This document shows positions 62,231-64,000 of a DNA stretch of 64,000 nt, piece by piece. The position numbers and the translations under genes were made by a program. Numbering within the stretch: the stretch's first letter is position 1; each line of letters starts with the position of its first letter. Location: contig CBDCJB010000011.1 of NCBI GenBank assembly GCA_965217605.1, forward strand, positions 1 to 64,000, given 5' to 3'. This stretch comes from JAYYZW01 sp965217605 (GTDB taxonomy: Bacteria; Pseudomonadota; Gammaproteobacteria; Ga0077536). The notes beneath the pieces were generated by a model that saw only the letters and a list, made by a program, of their open reading frames with translations, was not told the DNA's origin and searched no databases.

Positions 62231-64000
62231 ATGAGTCCCCGAGTGCGTCAAGAAAACGAAAAAAACGAAGACGAACATATACATATCGAAGGCCTTCCAT
62301 CACGCGAAGCGATCCTGCAAACGCTCGAGCAATCCGATTCGCCCTGCGCGATTCGCACGCTTGCGAAGCGCTTGAATGTCTCCGACAAACCGGCCTTGAA
62401 CGCGCTCAAACGGCGCTTGCGCGCGATGGCGCGCGATGGGCAACTGGTGCGTACGCGCGGTGCGCGTTTCGGTTTGGCGGACCGCATGGACCTCATCGCC
62501 GGACGCGTGCTCGCCCATCCCGACGGCTTTGCGTTCGTACGTCCCGAGGCGGGTGGTCAGGATGTGTACCTCGCACACCGGGAAGCGCGGCGCGCATTGC
62601 ACGGCGATAAAGTGCTGGTCCGCGTGGCGGGAATGGATCGACGCGGCCGCCCCTACGGCAATCTCGTCGATGTATTGGAACGCGTCAATACGCAGATCGT
62701 TGGCCGCTATGTGCACGAACGCGGTATCGGTTTCGTCACGCCCGATAACCGTCGGCTCAATCAAGATGTATTGATACCGCAGGGTAGTGCGGGCGAGGCC
62801 GGCAACGGTCAGATCGTCGTCGCCGAGATCGAGCAGCAGCCGGACCATCACGCCCAACCGATCGGCCGGATCGTCGAAGTTCTGGGCGAGCACATGGCGC
62901 CCGGCATGGAAATCGAAATCGCGGTGCGCAGCCACGCTTTGCCGAGCACCTGGCCGGCCTCCGTACTCGGGGAGGCCGAGGGTATCCCCGCAAGCCTTAA
63001 CGATGAAGACCTTGCCAACCGGCGGGACTTGCGTGAACTACCGCTGGTCACGATCGACGGCGCGGACGCGCGCGACTTTGACGACGCGGTCTACGCGCGC
63101 GCAACGCCGAAGGGCTACGCGCTCTATGTTGCGATCGCCGATGTCGCCCATTACGTGCGGCCTGGCACGGCGCTTGACCGCGAAGCCTTGCAGCGTGGTA
63201 CCTCGGTTTATTTTCCAGATCGCGTCATTCCGATGCTGCCCGAGGCGCTGTCCAACGGGATCTGCTCGCTGAATCCCGAAGTCGATCGCCCTGCGATGGT
63301 ATGCGAGCTCAATATCAGTAAGGCGGGTGACGTGCGTCGCGCGACCTTCTACGCGGCGGTCATTCGCTCACATGCGCGCCTCGTCTACGAGGAGGTCGAC
63401 CGGTGGCTGAAGGGTGCGCGCCGCAAACCGCCTGCCGGCAATGCGGCTGTCGCCGAGAACTTGTCCTGCCTCGAAGCGCTTTACCACTGCCTGCGTAAAC
63501 AACGCGAAGCACGCGGCGCGCTCGACATCGACACGATCGAGCCGCGGTTTAAATATGATCGCAATGGCAAAATCGAAACGATCGAAGCAACACAACGGGT
63601 CGATGCCCATCGCTTGATCGAAGAATGCATGATCGCGGCCAATGTCGCGGCTGCAAGATTTTTGGACCGCCACAAACGGCCGGCGCTTTATCGGATCCAC
63701 GACGCGCCGGACGCCGAGAAGGTGGAAGAACTTGGACAATTTTTGCGCGCACTCGGCATGCGTTTTGCCAAGACCAAGGATCCGGCTCCTAAAGCCTTCG
63801 CGCGCGTGCTGAACGCCGCGGCCAAGCGCCCGGACAAACGCTTGATCGACACCGTGGTACTGCGCAGCATGAAACTCGCGGTCTACAGCGAAGACAATGC
63901 CGGACACTTCGGTCTCGCGCTGCCCGCCTACGCGCATTTCACCTCACCGATTCGCCGCTATCCCGATCTCGTCGTGCACCGGGCCATCAAGGCCGCGCTC
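62231..64000 (+). CDS. rnr: Ribonuclease R, 5' part (runs off right edge)
   Basis: The frame starts at ATG 62231 and remains open for 590 codons to the window end. The N-terminus has an HTH-like segment (IRTLAKRLNVSDKPALNALKRRL), two cold-shock domains follow, and the RNB catalytic domain starts near 270 with the signature IDGADARDFDDAVY (metal-binding Asp at about 279-285). Later phrases VSIAD-like YVAIADVAHYVRPGT and FTSPIRRYPDLVVHRAIKAAL confirm RNase R over RNase II. This 3'-5' exonuclease degrades structured RNA. The C-terminal S1 domain is outside the window. Confidence 0.95.
   Translation, partial: MSPRVRQENEKNEDEHIHIEGLPSREAILQTLEQSDSPCAIRTLAKRLNVSDKPALNALKRRLRAMARDGQLVRTRGARFGLADRMDLIAGRVLAHPDGFAFVRPEAGGQDVYLAHREARRALHGDKVLVRVAGMDRRGRPYGNLVDVLERVNTQIVGRYVHERGIGFVTPDNRRLNQDVLIPQGSAGEAGNGQIVVAEIEQQPDHHAQPIGRIVEVLGEHMAPGMEIEIAVRSHALPSTWPASVLGEAEGIPASLNDEDLANRRDLRELPLVTIDGADARDFDDAVYARATPKGYALYVAIADVAHYVRPGTALDREALQRGTSVYFPDRVIPMLPEALSNGICSLNPEVDRPAMVCELNISKAGDVRRATFYAAVIRSHARLVYEEVDRWLKGARRKPPAGNAAVAENLSCLEALYHCLRKQREARGALDIDTIEPRFKYDRNGKIETIEATQRVDAHRLIEECMIAANVAAARFLDRHKRPALYRIHDAPDAEKVEELGQFLRALGMRFAKTKDPAPKAFARVLNAAAKRPDKRLIDTVVLRSMKLAVYSEDNAGHFGLALPAYAHFTSPIRRYPDLVVHRAIKAAL

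Overview
The window looks like a chromosomal stretch of a GC-rich gammaproteobacterium, probably a free-living, metabolically versatile aerobe. The support is a tRNA-Leu(CAG) gene next to rnr (the same neighbourhood as in Pseudomonas), a full general secretion pathway gene set, an hscC-djlC chaperone pair, a moxR-bat cluster and REP-like intergenic palindromes. No rRNA, CRISPR array, plasmid replication gene or phage module is visible, so the species cannot be named from this sequence alone.

Layout. 1-4.8 kb is a mobile-element landing zone: the start of a small membrane protein running off the left edge, an intact IS3-family element, an IS1380-family element, and the remains of a large AAA/TPR signalling protein cut by the IS1380 end. 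5.2-12.4 kb carries redox and sugar genes: a haem c/PQQ propeller dehydrogenase, manC, an FAD oxidoreductase, a J-domain protein, and a GMC dehydrogenase with its Tat-exported small subunit. 12.6-22.5 kb holds a type II secretion system split into two converging operons, gspGHIJKLM on + and gspCDEF on -, whose 3' ends overlap. 22.6-25.2 kb holds small genes (HxlR regulator, DUF2147, MAPEG, LolA-like protein).

25.3-36.2 kb is a catabolic island: a folate-dependent aminomethyltransferase-like protein with a possible structured leader, a two-component-type flavin monooxygenase preceded by an unlisted 52-residue coupled ORF, a GntR regulator, a Baeyer-Villiger-type monooxygenase, a cupin, and a three-gene acetone/acetophenone-carboxylase-like operon. 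Together they suggest oxidation and carboxylation of ketones or related carbonyl compounds; the substrate is not known.

36.3-48.6 kb: a lipoprotein, then moxR-DUF58-(DUF4381-like)-batA-batBC fusion-batD-batE on the minus strand, and an FkbM methyltransferase. 48.9-54.5 kb: a response-regulator/adenylate cyclase, the hscC chaperone gene followed by a djlC-like gene interrupted by two in-frame stop codons, a crotonase remnant and an acetoacetate-decarboxylase-like protein without the usual catalytic lysine. 54.5-60 kb is a second disturbed zone with two arrays of an inverted ~20-bp repeat, a frameshifted IS4-family transposase, a Fic protein and a truncated amino-acid-oxidase-type gene. The window ends with a TolB-like propeller protein, tRNA-Leu and the first 590 codons of rnr.

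The strongest leads for follow-up are the double-stopped djlC beside an intact hscC, the coupled 52-residue ORF and strand-specific leader stem in the catabolic island, the zinc-cysteine-free gamma subunit, and the converging T2SS operons with a shortened GspH helix. Family assignments are from reading the protein sequences; no database search was run.
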